64,000 bases of DNA. Source: SpSt-398 sp033762195 (GTDB taxonomy: Bacteria > Bacteroidota > Bacteroidia > Chitinophagales > Chitinophagaceae). How positions within the stretch are numbered: position 1 is the first letter of the stretch; each line of letters begins with the position of its first letter. The position numbers were made by a program, and so were the translations under genes. Location of the stretch: contig JANRLV010000129.1 of NCBI GenBank assembly GCA_033762195.1, positions 3,863 to 67,862 on the forward strand, read 5' to 3'. This document shows positions 42,599 through 51,000 of the stretch, in pieces. The notes under the pieces are model-generated. The model had not been told where the DNA came from. It was given only the letters and a program-made list of their open reading frames with translations, and did no database searches.

Positions 42599-43807
42599 GC
42601 CCACTGCTTTCGCCACACAAAACCCGCTTGTCCACGCATGCTGAAAATTGAATCCGCCAGTCACTCCATCCACGTCCATGATCTCTCCGGCAAAGTACAA
42701 TCCCGGCACGATCCGGCTCTGGCAGGTTTGGGGGTCAATCTCGGAAAGTTTGATACCTCCGGCCGTGACGAATTCCTCTTTAAAGGTGGTCTTGCCTTTT
42801 ACCTCAGCTTCCCAGGCGGTGAGCAATTGAATCAGTTTATTCGTTTCCCTGGCTGGTAATTCACCCCATCGCTGTTCTGGTTTTAACCCGGATTGATAGA
42901 GCAGAAATTCCCAGAGCCTTGCCGGCAATGAAACCGGGCATCGGTTGATAGCACGTCGTGGATGGAGTACGCGTTGTTCCTGAAACAGGTTTCTCCAATC
43001 GTTCTCTTTCATTTCCTCCATCCAGTTGACCTGTACAGAGAAATTCCAGTTGCGTGCCGCCAGTTCGCGCGCACCCCAGGCACTGGATTTTAAAACGGCA
43101 GGACCACTCAATCCCCAATGGGTGATCAGCAGCGGACCTTGTTGTTCCAGTTTTGTCCCTTGTATCCTCACCCGGGCAGTTGGTACGGATACCCCCATGA
43201 GTTTTGAAATAGGGTGACCCGGTAGATTAAATGTGAACAAGGAAGGAACAGGTCGTTCTATAGAATGGCCAAGTGCCTCGATCCAGGCAAAGGATTCTGG
43301 TTTTGCATAGCCTCCCGTGGCGATGCATATGGCTTTGGTCAAAACAGATCGGCCATCTTTTAATTGAACGGAAAATCCGTTTTCATTTTTTTTGACCGCT
43401 ATTACATCGGCCTGCATCCACAGTTCAACACCATATTGATTGATCTCCTTCATCAGACAATCAATAATTGTTTGCGAAGAATCAGTGGTGGGAAACATCC
43501 GGCCATCGGGTTCTGTTTTTAACTTCACCCCTCTTTCCTCAAACCAGTTCACCGTATCCGTAGTGAAGAATTCATGAAAGGATTTTTTGACAAAATTTTG
43601 ACCACGGGGATAGCGTTTACTCATTTCCACTATATCAAAACAGGCATGGGTGACATTGCACCGCCCCCCACCGGATACTTTTACTTTTGAAAGGAGTTTA
43701 CCCGATTTCTCTAAAACCAACACCTTTAGACCCTCTTTTAGCGTGGCTGCATTGGCCGCACAGAATATGCCGGCTGCCCCTCCTCCTATAATGACCAGGT
43801 CAGTCAA
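42587..43807 (-). CDS. HI0933-like FAD-dependent oxidoreductase
   Basis: This 406-aa flavoprotein has the dinucleotide-binding start VIIGGGAAGIFCAANAA (GGGAAG near residues 8-13), VSGGGRCNVTH, RMFPTTDSSQTIIDCL and the C-terminal FAD loop GLYFAGEIMDVDGVTGGFNFQHAWTSG, broken here only in description. It matches the HI0933/YhiN/BaiN group, whose one studied branch reduces bile-acid or related double bonds; the substrate here is unknown. It is transcribed as a single gene upstream of the heptamer element. Confidence 0.92.
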   Translation of the reverse strand: MTDLVIIGGGAAGIFCAANAATLKEGLKVLVLEKSGKLLSKVKVSGGGRCNVTHACFDIVEMSKRYPRGQNFVKKSFHEFFTTDTVNWFEERGVKLKTEPDGRMFPTTDSSQTIIDCLMKEINQYGVELWMQADVIAVKKNENGFSVQLKDGRSVLTKAICIATGGYAKPESFAWIEALGHSIERPVPSLFTFNLPGHPISKLMGVSVPTARVRIQGTKLEQQGPLLITHWGLSGPAVLKSSAWGARELAARNWNFSVQVNWMEEMKENDWRNLFQEQRVLHPRRAINRCPVSLPARLWEFLLYQSGLKPEQRWGELPARETNKLIQLLTAWEAEVKGKTTFKEEFVTAGGIKLSEIDPQTCQSRIVPGLYFAGEIMDVDGVTGGFNFQHAWTSGFCVAKAVGIEK

Positions 43808-43995
43808 TGTGCGTTAGATTGATTTAGAAAAAATGAAACCATCGGTTGAAATGATAATCCTCCTCAAATATAGGATGGCCTAACCCAAATGCAAGGGGAA
43901 GGATGTAATGCGTTTTCACGCATTGGCGATTAAACCAAAAAAATCTTACGAACTAAAGTTTCCAAAAGTCAGTACATTTAAAAAAACTAACGCTT

Positions 43996-44946
43996 TTGCT
44001 TTATTCTGCGCTCAAAATCATTGGGCAACCTGCCATCCGGATCTTTTGCAAAAGAGTGGATATCGATGATCCATCTTTTCTTCGGGAAAAAGGCCCCTTG
44101 CTTTTGGCGGCCAATCACCCCAATTCCTTTTTGGATGCCATCATTCTCGATCTGTATTTTGAAATGCCCATCTATTCTTTGGCCCGGGGCGATGCCTTTT
44201 ACAGCCCCTCTGTCACCCGGATACTTACGGCCCTTAAGATACTACCCGTGTACCGTACCAGTGAAGGAGTAGAGAACCTGTCTGATAATTACAAAACCTT
44301 TGATAGTTGCCTTGACCTCTTCAGGAAAAATGGCGTGGTTTTGATGTTCAGCGAAGGCAAGTGCATTAATGAATGGCATTTACGACCCTTAAAAAAAGGT
44401 ACAGCGCGTCTTGCTATCAAGGCATGGGAAGAAGGGATACCCTTGAAGGTATTGCCGGTTGCCCTGAACTATGATTCCTTTGACAAATTGGGGAAAACGG
44501 TGATTATCCGTTTTGGGAAAATGATCCACAAGGAAGACATTCCCTTTGATCAACCCGATGGTCAGCGAAACAATGCCTTCAATCAATTATTACGCGCCGA
44601 ACTTGAAAAAGGTGTTTTTGAAATTGATAAACAAGATGAAGAAAAGAGAGCAGCATTGTTTCAAAGCAAATCACAGGTCTGGAAAAAAATAGCATTGGCT
44701 GTTCCTGCCCTGTTGGGCTGGCTCACCCATGCGCCCCTCTATCTTCCTTTGAGAGCCTGGGCACGAAAAAAATACCTACGCTCCGATCACTACGACTCCG
44801 TGATGATGGGGCTTTTATTATTGGCCTATCCTGTTTACCTGATCCTATTTACGCTGGTAGTTTCCTTGTTATTACCCATTGGGTTGGGTGCTCTGGGGTG
44901 TTTTCTGCTTTTGCCTTTGCTGGCCTGGTGCTACGTACAGGTTTAG
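43996..44946 (+). CDS. PlsC-like acyltransferase with C-terminal membrane segments
   Basis: This 316-aa protein has the acyltransferase domain in its first 200 residues: LLAANHPNSFLDAII (another HX5D box), RGDAFYSPSVTRILTALKILPVYR, MFSEGKCINEWHLRPLKKGTARLA and VLPVALNYDSF. Two to three membrane helices follow at the C-terminus (MMGLLLLAYPVYLILFTLVVSL, LGALGCFLLLPLLAWCYV). The start is a TTG at 43996; no better codon precedes LYSALKIIG. Its stop overlaps the convergent ATPase gene by 4 bp. The acyl acceptor is unknown. Confidence 0.85.
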   Translation: MLYSALKIIGQPAIRIFCKRVDIDDPSFLREKGPLLLAANHPNSFLDAIILDLYFEMPIYSLARGDAFYSPSVTRILTALKILPVYRTSEGVENLSDNYKTFDSCLDLFRKNGVVLMFSEGKCINEWHLRPLKKGTARLAIKAWEEGIPLKVLPVALNYDSFDKLGKTVIIRFGKMIHKEDIPFDQPDGQRNNAFNQLLRAELEKGVFEIDKQDEEKRAALFQSKSQVWKKIALAVPALLGWLTHAPLYLPLRAWARKKYLRSDHYDSVMMGLLLLAYPVYLILFTLVVSLLLPIGLGALGCFLLLPLLAWCYVQV

Positions 44947-46112
44947 TCAATGGTAACCGGGTAGTCATGGAGAAATTTCAGCCAAGGCTGAATGGAAATT
45001 CCATTTGATCGGTTCTCAGTTTGGTTGCCGTTATATATCACCCACCCTTTTTTTTGCCCGGTAAGTTTTTGGTAAAAAACAAGGTTGTCAGTGTATGCAT
45101 CGTTGATCGTTTTACCTGATTTTATTTCAATAGGGAGTCCCATTGTTCCTTCATCCGCGATCACATCGATCTCATGACCGGTTTTATCCCGCCAAAAAAA
45201 GTAGTTGGGCACTTTCCCCTGGTTAGTCTTTTTCTTATATAGTTCGGAAACGATCATTGTTTCAAATAGATTTCCTTTTATCGGATTATTTTCCAACAAG
45301 CGGGCATCGGTTAATCCCAATAAGGAGCAGACCAGACCTGTATCATAAAAATAAACCTTGGGGCGCTTGATTATGACTTTATTGAAGTTTCGATAATAGG
45401 GTCTTAATAAAAAAATGATAAAACTACTTTCCAAGATACCGATCCATGACTGAATGGTTTTGGTGTCCACCCCTGCTTCTAATGCCAGGGAGGTCAGGTT
45501 GAGCTCATGCCCTGTTCTTCCGGCAAGTAGGCGCATGAACCGCTCAAAAATAATCAGGTCAGTGATATTTTTAATTTGCCTGACATCACGTTCAATATAG
45601 GTCCGGATATAATTAGGATACCAATCCTCAGGCGCTATCTTTCTGTCATGTACCGGAGGATACAGCCCTTTGATCAGGAGCTCGTTTGTCTCAGGGTTCT
45701 GGTCGGGGGTAAATAACTCAAGAACGGAAAATGGCAATAATTGTATCATAGCCACTCTTCCAGCCAGACTTTGTGTGATGTTTTGTTGAAGGAGATAATT
45801 ATTCGATCCTGTCAAAATGAATTTGCCAGATTCATTTGTATTGTCCAATCGCTCCTGGAGGTAGGCAAAAAGATCAGGGACTCGTTGAATCTCATCAAAT
45901 ATGGCTCCTTCACTATTCGCTTCCAAGAATCCACGAGGATCCTCCTGGGCATACTTTCGGGTGTCCGGGTTCTCCAGAGAAACATATTTCTTATCGGGGA
46001 ACAGGCTTTTGACCAAGGTTGTCTTTCCCGATTGACGGGGGCCTAATAGGGCAACCGACTTAAATACTCCAGCCAGGCTCCTGATCTTATCCGATGCTAA
46101 TCGATTGATCAT
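44943..46112 (-). CDS. AAA ATPase with DUF4143 (AAA_14) domain
   Basis: This 389-aa protein has an N-terminal P-loop with GPRQSGKT at residues 24-31, a Walker B-like IFDEIQRVPD (DEIQ 73-76), FILTGSNNYLLQQNITQSLAGR (sensor) and a C-terminal DUF4143 domain that ends in a PD-(D/E)XK-like block (FFWRDKTGHEIDVIAD, PIEIKSGKT). These ATPases are widespread in bacteria and archaea, and their role is unknown; the nuclease-like block suggests a DNA target or an addiction-type function. The ATG at 46112 follows a TAAATTTG promoter element by 3 nt and a perfect 43-bp palindrome by 15 bp. It sits between map and an acyltransferase where ribosomal alpha-operon genes would be expected. Confidence 0.88.
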   Translation of the reverse strand: MINRLASDKIRSLAGVFKSVALLGPRQSGKTTLVKSLFPDKKYVSLENPDTRKYAQEDPRGFLEANSEGAIFDEIQRVPDLFAYLQERLDNTNESGKFILTGSNNYLLQQNITQSLAGRVAMIQLLPFSVLELFTPDQNPETNELLIKGLYPPVHDRKIAPEDWYPNYIRTYIERDVRQIKNITDLIIFERFMRLLAGRTGHELNLTSLALEAGVDTKTIQSWIGILESSFIIFLLRPYYRNFNKVIIKRPKVYFYDTGLVCSLLGLTDARLLENNPIKGNLFETMIVSELYKKKTNQGKVPNYFFWRDKTGHEIDVIADEGTMGLPIEIKSGKTINDAYTDNLVFYQKLTGQKKGWVIYNGNQTENRSNGISIQPWLKFLHDYPVTID

Positions 46113-46115
46113 GAA

Positions 46116-46123
46116 CAAATTTA
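46116..46123 (-). promoter_or_regulatory. -7 promoter element of the DUF4143 ATPase
   Basis: TAAATTTG on the minus strand fits TAnnTTTG and ends 3 nt from the ATG, implying a leaderless message. A palindrome begins 4 bp upstream of it, an operator-like position. Confidence 0.5.
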
Positions 46124-46127
46124 ATGA

Positions 46128-46170
46128 TTTTTGGACAAATATGGAATCAGATTCCATATTTGTCCAAAAA
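46128..46170. promoter_or_regulatory. Perfect 43-bp palindrome, candidate operator
   Basis: Two 21-bp arms (46128-46148 and 46150-46170) are exact reverse complements around a single A. The arms contain TTGGACAAATATGGAATC. It abuts the map stop codon on one side and the ATPase -7 box on the other. It could bind a dimeric repressor or form a transcript-end hairpin for map. Confidence 0.75.
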
Positions 46171-46995
46171 CTACATAACAAACTGACTGTTAAATGAATA
46201 GGAAGGAGAAAGCCAGGTATTCCTTTGCTCGGCTTCTTCGATGGGTTGGTAATTGGAGAGGATATCTGCCTTGTCTTTGCGAATGCAGACATCATGTTCA
46301 AAGTGTACGGAGGGTTTGCCGTCCTTGGTGCGAACGGTCCAGCCATCTGACTCCGTGTACACTTCTTTTTTTCCCAGGTTGATCATGGGTTCAATGGCGA
46401 GCACAAGTCCTTCCTTGAGTTTGGCACCGGTACCTCTGCGACCATAATTGGGCACCTGTGGATCTTCATGCAGGGAACGGCCAAGACCATGTCCCACGAG
46501 TTCACGCACAACGCCGTATCCATGTTTTTTTTCGGTATGCTCCTGGATAGCAAAAGATATATCCCCGACCCGGTTGCCTGCTATCGCTTTTTCAATGCCT
46601 TTAAAGAGCGATTCTTTGGTAACGTTTATAAGCTGTATTGTTTCTTCTCCGGGGTCTCCAATAGAAAAAGTATAGGCATGATCACCATGCCATCCATCCA
46701 AAATGACACCCACATCGATCGTAATGATATCTCCTTCCTTTAATTCTTTTTTATTAGGAAATCCATGTACCACCACATCATTGACGGAGATACAGGAATT
46801 GAAAGGATATCCATTATATCCCAAAAAAGAAGGAATGGCTTTATGATCACGGATATACTCCCCGATCCGCACATCCAGTGAAAGGGTATTGATACCCGGT
46901 TTTAGCATAGCCGCCACTTCCGTCAGTGTATGACTGACCAGTAGCGCACTGGCGCGCATTTTCTCGATCTCCTCCGATGATTTATAGTGGATCAT
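46171..46995 (-). CDS. map: Type I methionine aminopeptidase
   Basis: This 274-aa enzyme removes the initiator Met. Metal ligands are visible in TIDVGVILDGWHGDHAYTFS (two Asp), VVRELVGHGLGRSLHEDPQVPN (His), VLAIEPMINLG (Glu) and SVHFEHDVCI (Glu). The C-terminal tail of about 20 residues after PIEEAEQ is unusual and ends at the palindrome, so the 3' end may have been altered by the neighbouring insertion. The ATG at 46995 is chosen because a TATTTTTG element ends 6 nt upstream. It follows secY, as in many bacteria, but behind a terminator. Confidence 0.95.
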   Translation of the reverse strand: MIHYKSSEEIEKMRASALLVSHTLTEVAAMLKPGINTLSLDVRIGEYIRDHKAIPSFLGYNGYPFNSCISVNDVVVHGFPNKKELKEGDIITIDVGVILDGWHGDHAYTFSIGDPGEETIQLINVTKESLFKGIEKAIAGNRVGDISFAIQEHTEKKHGYGVVRELVGHGLGRSLHEDPQVPNYGRRGTGAKLKEGLVLAIEPMINLGKKEVYTESDGWTVRTKDGKPSVHFEHDVCIRKDKADILSNYQPIEEAEQRNTWLSPSYSFNSQFVM

Positions 46996-47001
46996 TGGGT
47001 G

Positions 47002-47009
47002 CAAAAATA
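47002..47009 (-). promoter_or_regulatory. -7 promoter element of map
   Basis: TATTTTTG on the minus strand fits TAnnTTTG and ends 6 nt before the map ATG. It gives map its own near-leaderless transcript, separate from secY. Confidence 0.5.
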
Positions 47010-47031
47010 CGAAAATTTCAGGAGGGGAAAT

Positions 47032-47073
47032 AGCTGATAGCTAAAAGCGCTTGGCGGTTAGCTTTTAGCTTTT
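47032..47073. repeat. Heptamer array AGCTAAA / AGCTTTT, 6 units
   Basis: AGCTGAT, AGCTAAA, AGCGCTT, GGCGGTT, AGCTTTT and AGCTTTT in exact 7-bp register. It is self-complementary (AGCTAAAAGCGCTT can fold on AGCTTTTAGCTTTT) and lies just upstream of the map promoter. Confidence 0.92.
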
Positions 47074-47115
47074 GGATTCTTTGATCAGGTAAATACTGCA
47101 AATCTGTGTAATGGA

Positions 47116-47152
47116 AAACGGGTTGTAAGCTTTTTAAACTTACAACCCGTTT
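47116..47152 (-). terminator. Terminator of the S10-spc operon after secY
   Basis: AAACGGGTTGTAAG (47116-47129) pairs perfectly over 14 bp with CTTACAACCCGTTT (47139-47152) around a 9-nt loop. On the minus strand it continues with TTTTCC. It closes the transcript ending with secY. Confidence 0.9.
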
Positions 47153-47195
47153 CTATAATTTCTTTATGTCTAATAAGGTGTAGTCCCTACTAAAT

Positions 47196-47223
47196 GCTAA
47201 AAGCCAATAGCTAATAGCTATAC
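47196..47223. repeat. Heptamer array GCTAAAA / GCTAATA, 4 units, at the secY 3' end
   Basis: GCTAAAA, GCCAATA, GCTAATA and GCTATAC in register. The last unit contains the secY stop codon (47218). Confidence 0.85.
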
Positions 47224-48558
47224 CTGTACTTGCGAAGCCGTTTGTCTGCCCTGAATTCTTCCGCTCTTCATGAGGCCATCATATTGGCGCATGAGGAGTT
47301 GGGTTTCGATTTGTTGCAGGGTATCGAGGATAACACCCACCATGATGAGCAGGGATGTACCACCAAAGAAGGTAGAGAATCCTTGTGTTACTCCGAGGCG
47401 TTGTGCAAATCCGGGAAGGATACCGACAAAGGCCAGGAGGATGGCTCCGGGAAGGGTGATCTTATCCATGATGGATCCGATATAGTCAGCGGTAGGCTGC
47501 CCGGGTTTTACACCGGGAACGAATCCATTGTTTTGTTTCAGGTTTTCGGCGATCTGTTTCGGGTTGAAGATAAGGGCCGTGTAGAGGAAGGTAAATCCTA
47601 TCACAACGACGGCATAGATCAGCATGTACCAGAAATTGCTATGATCGCGGAATATGTTGGAAATATTCTGCCCGGTCTGTGTCTTGGTCAAAGAGAACAG
47701 GGTCGGGATGAACATGATGGCCTGGGCAAAGATGATGGGCATTACACCGGCGCTGTTGACCTTCAGGGGAAGGAACTGGCGGGCTCCGGCGAATTGGCGA
47801 TTGCCACCGGCTATCTGTTTGGCATAATTGATGGCCACCTTACGTGTACCCTGGATAAGCATGATACATCCGAGGATGATCGCGATCAGGATAACGATCT
47901 CCACGATAAAGATGATGATCTGTCCGGGGCGGGTTGTTTTTGCAGAAAATTCCTGGAGGAAAGACTGAGGCAGACGGGCCAGGATCCCCACCATGATGAT
48001 GAGGGAGGTACCATTGCCAAGGCCTTTATCGGTGATGCGCTCACCCAGCCACATTACGAAGAGGGTGCCGGCGGTGAGTACGACCACGGTAGATAACCAG
48101 AAATAAGCGATGAAATTCGGGTTGATGGCGCCGCCTGTGGTTTGGTTCAGATAGGTCACATAAGCGGAGGCCTGTACCAGGGTTACAGCTACGGTGAGGT
48201 AGCGGGTCCACTGGTTGATTTTTTTACGACCGCTATCCCCTTCTTTCTGGATCTTTTGCATTTGGGGGACCAGAACGGTCATCAATTGCATAAAGATCGA
48301 AGCGGAGATATAGGGCATGATACCGAGAGCGAAGATCGAAGCCTGGGAGAAGGCTCCACCCGCGAAGGTATCGATCAATCCCAGCATACCCCCCTGGTTA
48401 GAGCTGGTGAATTCGGCCAGCTTGGCGGGGTCGATACCGGGCAATACGATATGCGCACCGATGCGGTAGATCAGGATGAGCAGCAGAGTAAAAGTGATCT
48501 TGTTCCTCAGCTCCTCGATACTCCAGATATTCTTGAGTGTTTGAATTAACTTCTTCAC
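47218..48558 (-). CDS. secY: Preprotein translocase subunit SecY
   Basis: This 446-aa channel protein has ten membrane helices: ITFTLLLILIYRIGAHIVLPG, the plug region near GGMLGLIDTFAGGAFSQASIF, LGIMPYISASIFMQLM and later KVNSAGVMPIIFAQAIMF. It is the core of the Sec translocon with SecE and SecG. It follows rplO by 74 bp as the last gene before the terminator. Confidence 0.98.
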   Translation of the reverse strand: MKKLIQTLKNIWSIEELRNKITFTLLLILIYRIGAHIVLPGIDPAKLAEFTSSNQGGMLGLIDTFAGGAFSQASIFALGIMPYISASIFMQLMTVLVPQMQKIQKEGDSGRKKINQWTRYLTVAVTLVQASAYVTYLNQTTGGAINPNFIAYFWLSTVVVLTAGTLFVMWLGERITDKGLGNGTSLIIMVGILARLPQSFLQEFSAKTTRPGQIIIFIVEIVILIAIILGCIMLIQGTRKVAINYAKQIAGGNRQFAGARQFLPLKVNSAGVMPIIFAQAIMFIPTLFSLTKTQTGQNISNIFRDHSNFWYMLIYAVVVIGFTFLYTALIFNPKQIAENLKQNNGFVPGVKPGQPTADYIGSIMDKITLPGAILLAFVGILPGFAQRLGVTQGFSTFFGGTSLLIMVGVILDTLQQIETQLLMRQYDGLMKSGRIQGRQTASQVQV

Positions 48559-48632
48559 GAGTGATGATCAGTTTATGAGCCTGTAAAGAAAAAAGACGCA
48601 ACTGAAATTGCGTCATTGCAAGTTAGGGAAAA

Positions 48633-49082
48633 TTAGCTTATCAATTCTACGGTTCCACCTGCAGCTTCAATGGCCGTTTTGGCCTTTTCGCTGATGGCGT
48701 TTACGCGGAAGGTCACCTTGCTTTTCAGTTCACCATTCCCCAGGATCTTTACTTTGTCAGTCTGGCTGATCAGCCCGTTGACATAGAGGTTTTCCATGGT
48801 GAAGTCGGCGATCTTGTATTTTTCTACCAGGTGGTCAACCTGTCCGAGGTTGAATACCTTATATTCTACACGGTTGAAGTTCTTGAATCCGCGTTTGGGA
48901 ACACGACGCTGGATAGGCATCTGACCACCTTCGTGGGCCATTTTGTTTTTGAAACCACTACGGCTTTGATGTCCTTTGTTACCTTTTGTGGAGGTACCAC
49001 CTTTACCGGAGGCTTCTCCGCGTCCTAAACGTTTTTCTTTGTGAACGGCGCCTTTGGCAGGCTTAAGAGTGTGAAGTTTCAT
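48633..49082 (-). CDS. rplO: 50S ribosomal protein L15
   Basis: The 149-aa protein has the L15 start MKLHTLKPAKGAVHKEKRLG, the Gly/Arg/Lys-rich GRGEASGKGGTSTKGNKGHQ and the fold's VDVINVNG-like strands (YKVFNLGQVDHLVEKYK). It binds 23S rRNA. It lies between rpmD and secY, the usual order. Confidence 0.98.
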   Translation of the reverse strand: MKLHTLKPAKGAVHKEKRLGRGEASGKGGTSTKGNKGHQSRSGFKNKMAHEGGQMPIQRRVPKRGFKNFNRVEYKVFNLGQVDHLVEKYKIADFTMENLYVNGLISQTDKVKILGNGELKSKVTFRVNAISEKAKTAIEAAGGTVELIS

Positions 49083-49156
49083 TGCTTTTATTTTTAACTC
49101 ATCGCCCCGAAAGCATCAGGGCTCGCTTGAATAATAGGTTGGGCAAAAGAAAGGGC

Positions 49157-49339
49157 TTAGGCTAGTTCTTCTACTTTCACCAGGTGATTTACCTTACGGA
49201 CCATACCCAGAACCTGAGGAGTGGCTTCCACTTCACGGCTGGAGTTGGTTTTGTTCAGTCCGAGCGCCTTGAGGGTCAGTTTCTGACGTTCCGGCCGGTC
49301 GATCGGGCTTTTTACGAGGGTTATTTTTATCTTTTTCAT
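49157..49339 (-). CDS. rpmD: 50S ribosomal protein L30
   Basis: The 60-aa protein KKIKITLVKSPIDRPERQK to VNHLVKVEE is L30. The ATG at 49339 is chosen over a longer open frame, whose extra 19 codons translate the heptamer array. It is absent from some bacterial clusters but present here. Confidence 0.97.
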   Translation of the reverse strand: MKKIKITLVKSPIDRPERQKLTLKALGLNKTNSSREVEATPQVLGMVRKVNHLVKVEELA

Positions 49340-49363
49340 TTTCGATGAAGGAGGTTTTCTAAC

Positions 49364-49398
49364 AGCTAGTAGCTTTTGGCTGTTAGCTATTAGCATTT
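49364..49398. repeat. Heptamer array AGCTNNT between rpmD and rpsE, 5 units
   Basis: AGCTAGT, AGCTTTT, GGCTGTT, AGCTATT and AGCATTT in register within the ribosomal protein operon, 2 bp from the rpsE stop codon. Confidence 0.88.
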
Positions 49399-49400
49399 AC

Positions 49401-49919
49401 TTATCCGTTAAAGACTTTCTTCAATCCGATGGTGCGTGTTTTGGCGATGTTGATCGGTTCACGCAACATGGCGAGTGCTTTGAAGGTAGCCTTTACTACG
49501 TTGTGTGGATTGGCAGAACCCAGTGATTTGGCCAATACGTCGGTTACACCAGCGCTTTCCAGAACGGCGCGCATGCTACCTCCGGCGATCACACCTGTAC
49601 CATGAGCGGCGGGTTTGATCAACACTTTGGCTGCGCCTTCTTTCGCCCACTGATCGTGGGGGATGGTACCGTGCATAATGGGAACCTTGATCAGGTTCTT
49701 TTTGGCATCTTCGATCCCTTTGGTGATCGCTTCCTGGACTTCTTTGGCTTTACCCAGTCCATGTCCAACGACGCCGTTTTCGTTACCAACGACTACCAGG
49801 GCGGAGAAACTGAAAGCCCGGCCACCTTTGGTTGTTTTTACCACACGGTTGATCGCTACTACCTTGTCTTTCAACTCCAGGTCGCCAGCTTTAACTCGGT
49901 TTAAAATAACTTTTGCCAT
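49401..49919 (-). CDS. rpsE: 30S ribosomal protein S5
   Basis: The 172-aa S5 has the dsRBD-like N-terminus (LELKDKVVAINRVVKTTKGG, RAFSFSALVVVGNENGVVGHG) and the C-terminal GTGVIAGGSMRAVLESAGV and VKATFKALAML. It shapes decoding accuracy in the small subunit. The spacing to rplR is 35 bp. Confidence 0.98.
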   Translation of the reverse strand: MAKVILNRVKAGDLELKDKVVAINRVVKTTKGGRAFSFSALVVVGNENGVVGHGLGKAKEVQEAITKGIEDAKKNLIKVPIMHGTIPHDQWAKEGAAKVLIKPAAHGTGVIAGGSMRAVLESAGVTDVLAKSLGSANPHNVVKATFKALAMLREPINIAKTRTIGLKKVFNG

Positions 49920-49954
49920 TATCTCGTATTGAAATTTCTTGATTAATTAAGCGA

Positions 49955-50314
49955 TTAGAATTGAAGTCCTGCTTCGCGGGCGCCATCAGCTACTGCTTTA
50001 ACGCGGCCATGATACAGGTTACCCCCCCGGTCGAAGACCACCTGGCTAAGGCCAAGGTCAACGGCTTTGCGGGCAATGGCTCCACCAACCAGCTTGCTTT
50101 TCTCCGTGCGTGTACCTTTCTGAGCCACGATATCTTTATCACGGGAAGAGGCACTTGCCAGTGTCAGCCCTTGGCTGTCATCGATCAGTTGAACATAGAT
50201 ATCCGTATTGCTCCGGAACACCGCCAGGCGTGGTTTCGCAGCGGTTCCGCTTACTTTAGCACGGACCCGGAACCGGATATTCTGTTTTTTCTGTGTCTTT
50301 ACTTTGGGGTTCAT
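49955..50314 (-). CDS. rplR: 50S ribosomal protein L18
   Basis: The 119-aa L18 binds 5S rRNA. Features are RFRVRAKVSGTAAKPRLAVF, YVQLIDDSQGLTLASASSRD and the C-terminal VVFDRGGNLYHGRVKAVADG. Confidence 0.98.
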   Translation of the reverse strand: MNPKVKTQKKQNIRFRVRAKVSGTAAKPRLAVFRSNTDIYVQLIDDSQGLTLASASSRDKDIVAQKGTRTEKSKLVGGAIARKAVDLGLSQVVFDRGGNLYHGRVKAVADGAREAGLQF

Positions 50315-50358
50315 CGTCTTTTATTTTGTTCCCGATGCTGCCGGGATCATGTTAATAA

Positions 50359-50913
50359 TTATTTACCAGCCGCCTTACCAGCTTTCTTCCGTACAATTTC
50401 ACCAACATAGCGAACACCTTTTCCTTTGTACGGCTCAGGCTTACGAAGCCCACGGATCTTGGCTGCCACCTGACCCAGCAACTGGCGGTCGATACCTTCC
50501 AGGCTGATGGTTGGGTTTTGTCCTTTTTCCTGTGCAGTGGCCAGTTTCAGTTCTTTCGGGATCTCGAAAACGATATTGTGCGAATAACCCAGGGAAAGAT
50601 CCAGCAAGTTACCCTGGTTGGATGCTTTGAAACCTACCCCGATCAATTCAAGGTCTTTCTTAAAACCATCGGTCACCCCTTTTACCATGTTGGCCACCAG
50701 CGCACGATACAAACCATGCATGGCGCGGTGACGGATCTGGTCGGTTGGACGGACAAAGGTCACTTCGTTATTGTTCACTTCCACTGTGATATCGCGGTCA
50801 ATGGCCTGCTTTAATTCACCTTTGGGTCCTTTTACGGTCAGGGTGTTGTCAGCAGCCACGGAGATGGTTACTCCGGCGGGGACAGTGATTGGTTTTTTTC
50901 CTATACGAGACAT
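50359..50913 (-). CDS. rplF: 50S ribosomal protein L6
   Basis: The 184-aa L6 begins SRIGKKPITVPAGVTISVAA and carries the two L6 domains and the conserved C-terminal PEPYKGKGVRYVGEIVRKKAGKAAGK motif, in part given here. It binds 23S rRNA near the factor-binding site. Order L6-L18-S5 is standard. Confidence 0.98.
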   Translation of the reverse strand: MSRIGKKPITVPAGVTISVAADNTLTVKGPKGELKQAIDRDITVEVNNNEVTFVRPTDQIRHRAMHGLYRALVANMVKGVTDGFKKDLELIGVGFKASNQGNLLDLSLGYSHNIVFEIPKELKLATAQEKGQNPTISLEGIDRQLLGQVAAKIRGLRKPEPYKGKGVRYVGEIVRKKAGKAAGK

Positions 50914-51000
50914 GTTTGATCTGTTTTATGATTGATTGTTAGGTTGCTGACCGGTCAGCCGGGTATAGGTTCGGCTTAATGTATCGGCAACGATTACTTC

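Noticed and set aside
46171..47217. Hidden infA or rpmJ gene near map
   Set aside because: I looked for the short conserved L36 and IF1 sequences in both strands of the gaps around map and saw neither.
47230..48096. 288-codon plus-strand frame opposite secY
   Set aside because: The sequence is a His/Asp/Gly-rich shadow typical of antisense to membrane helices; SecY is certain.
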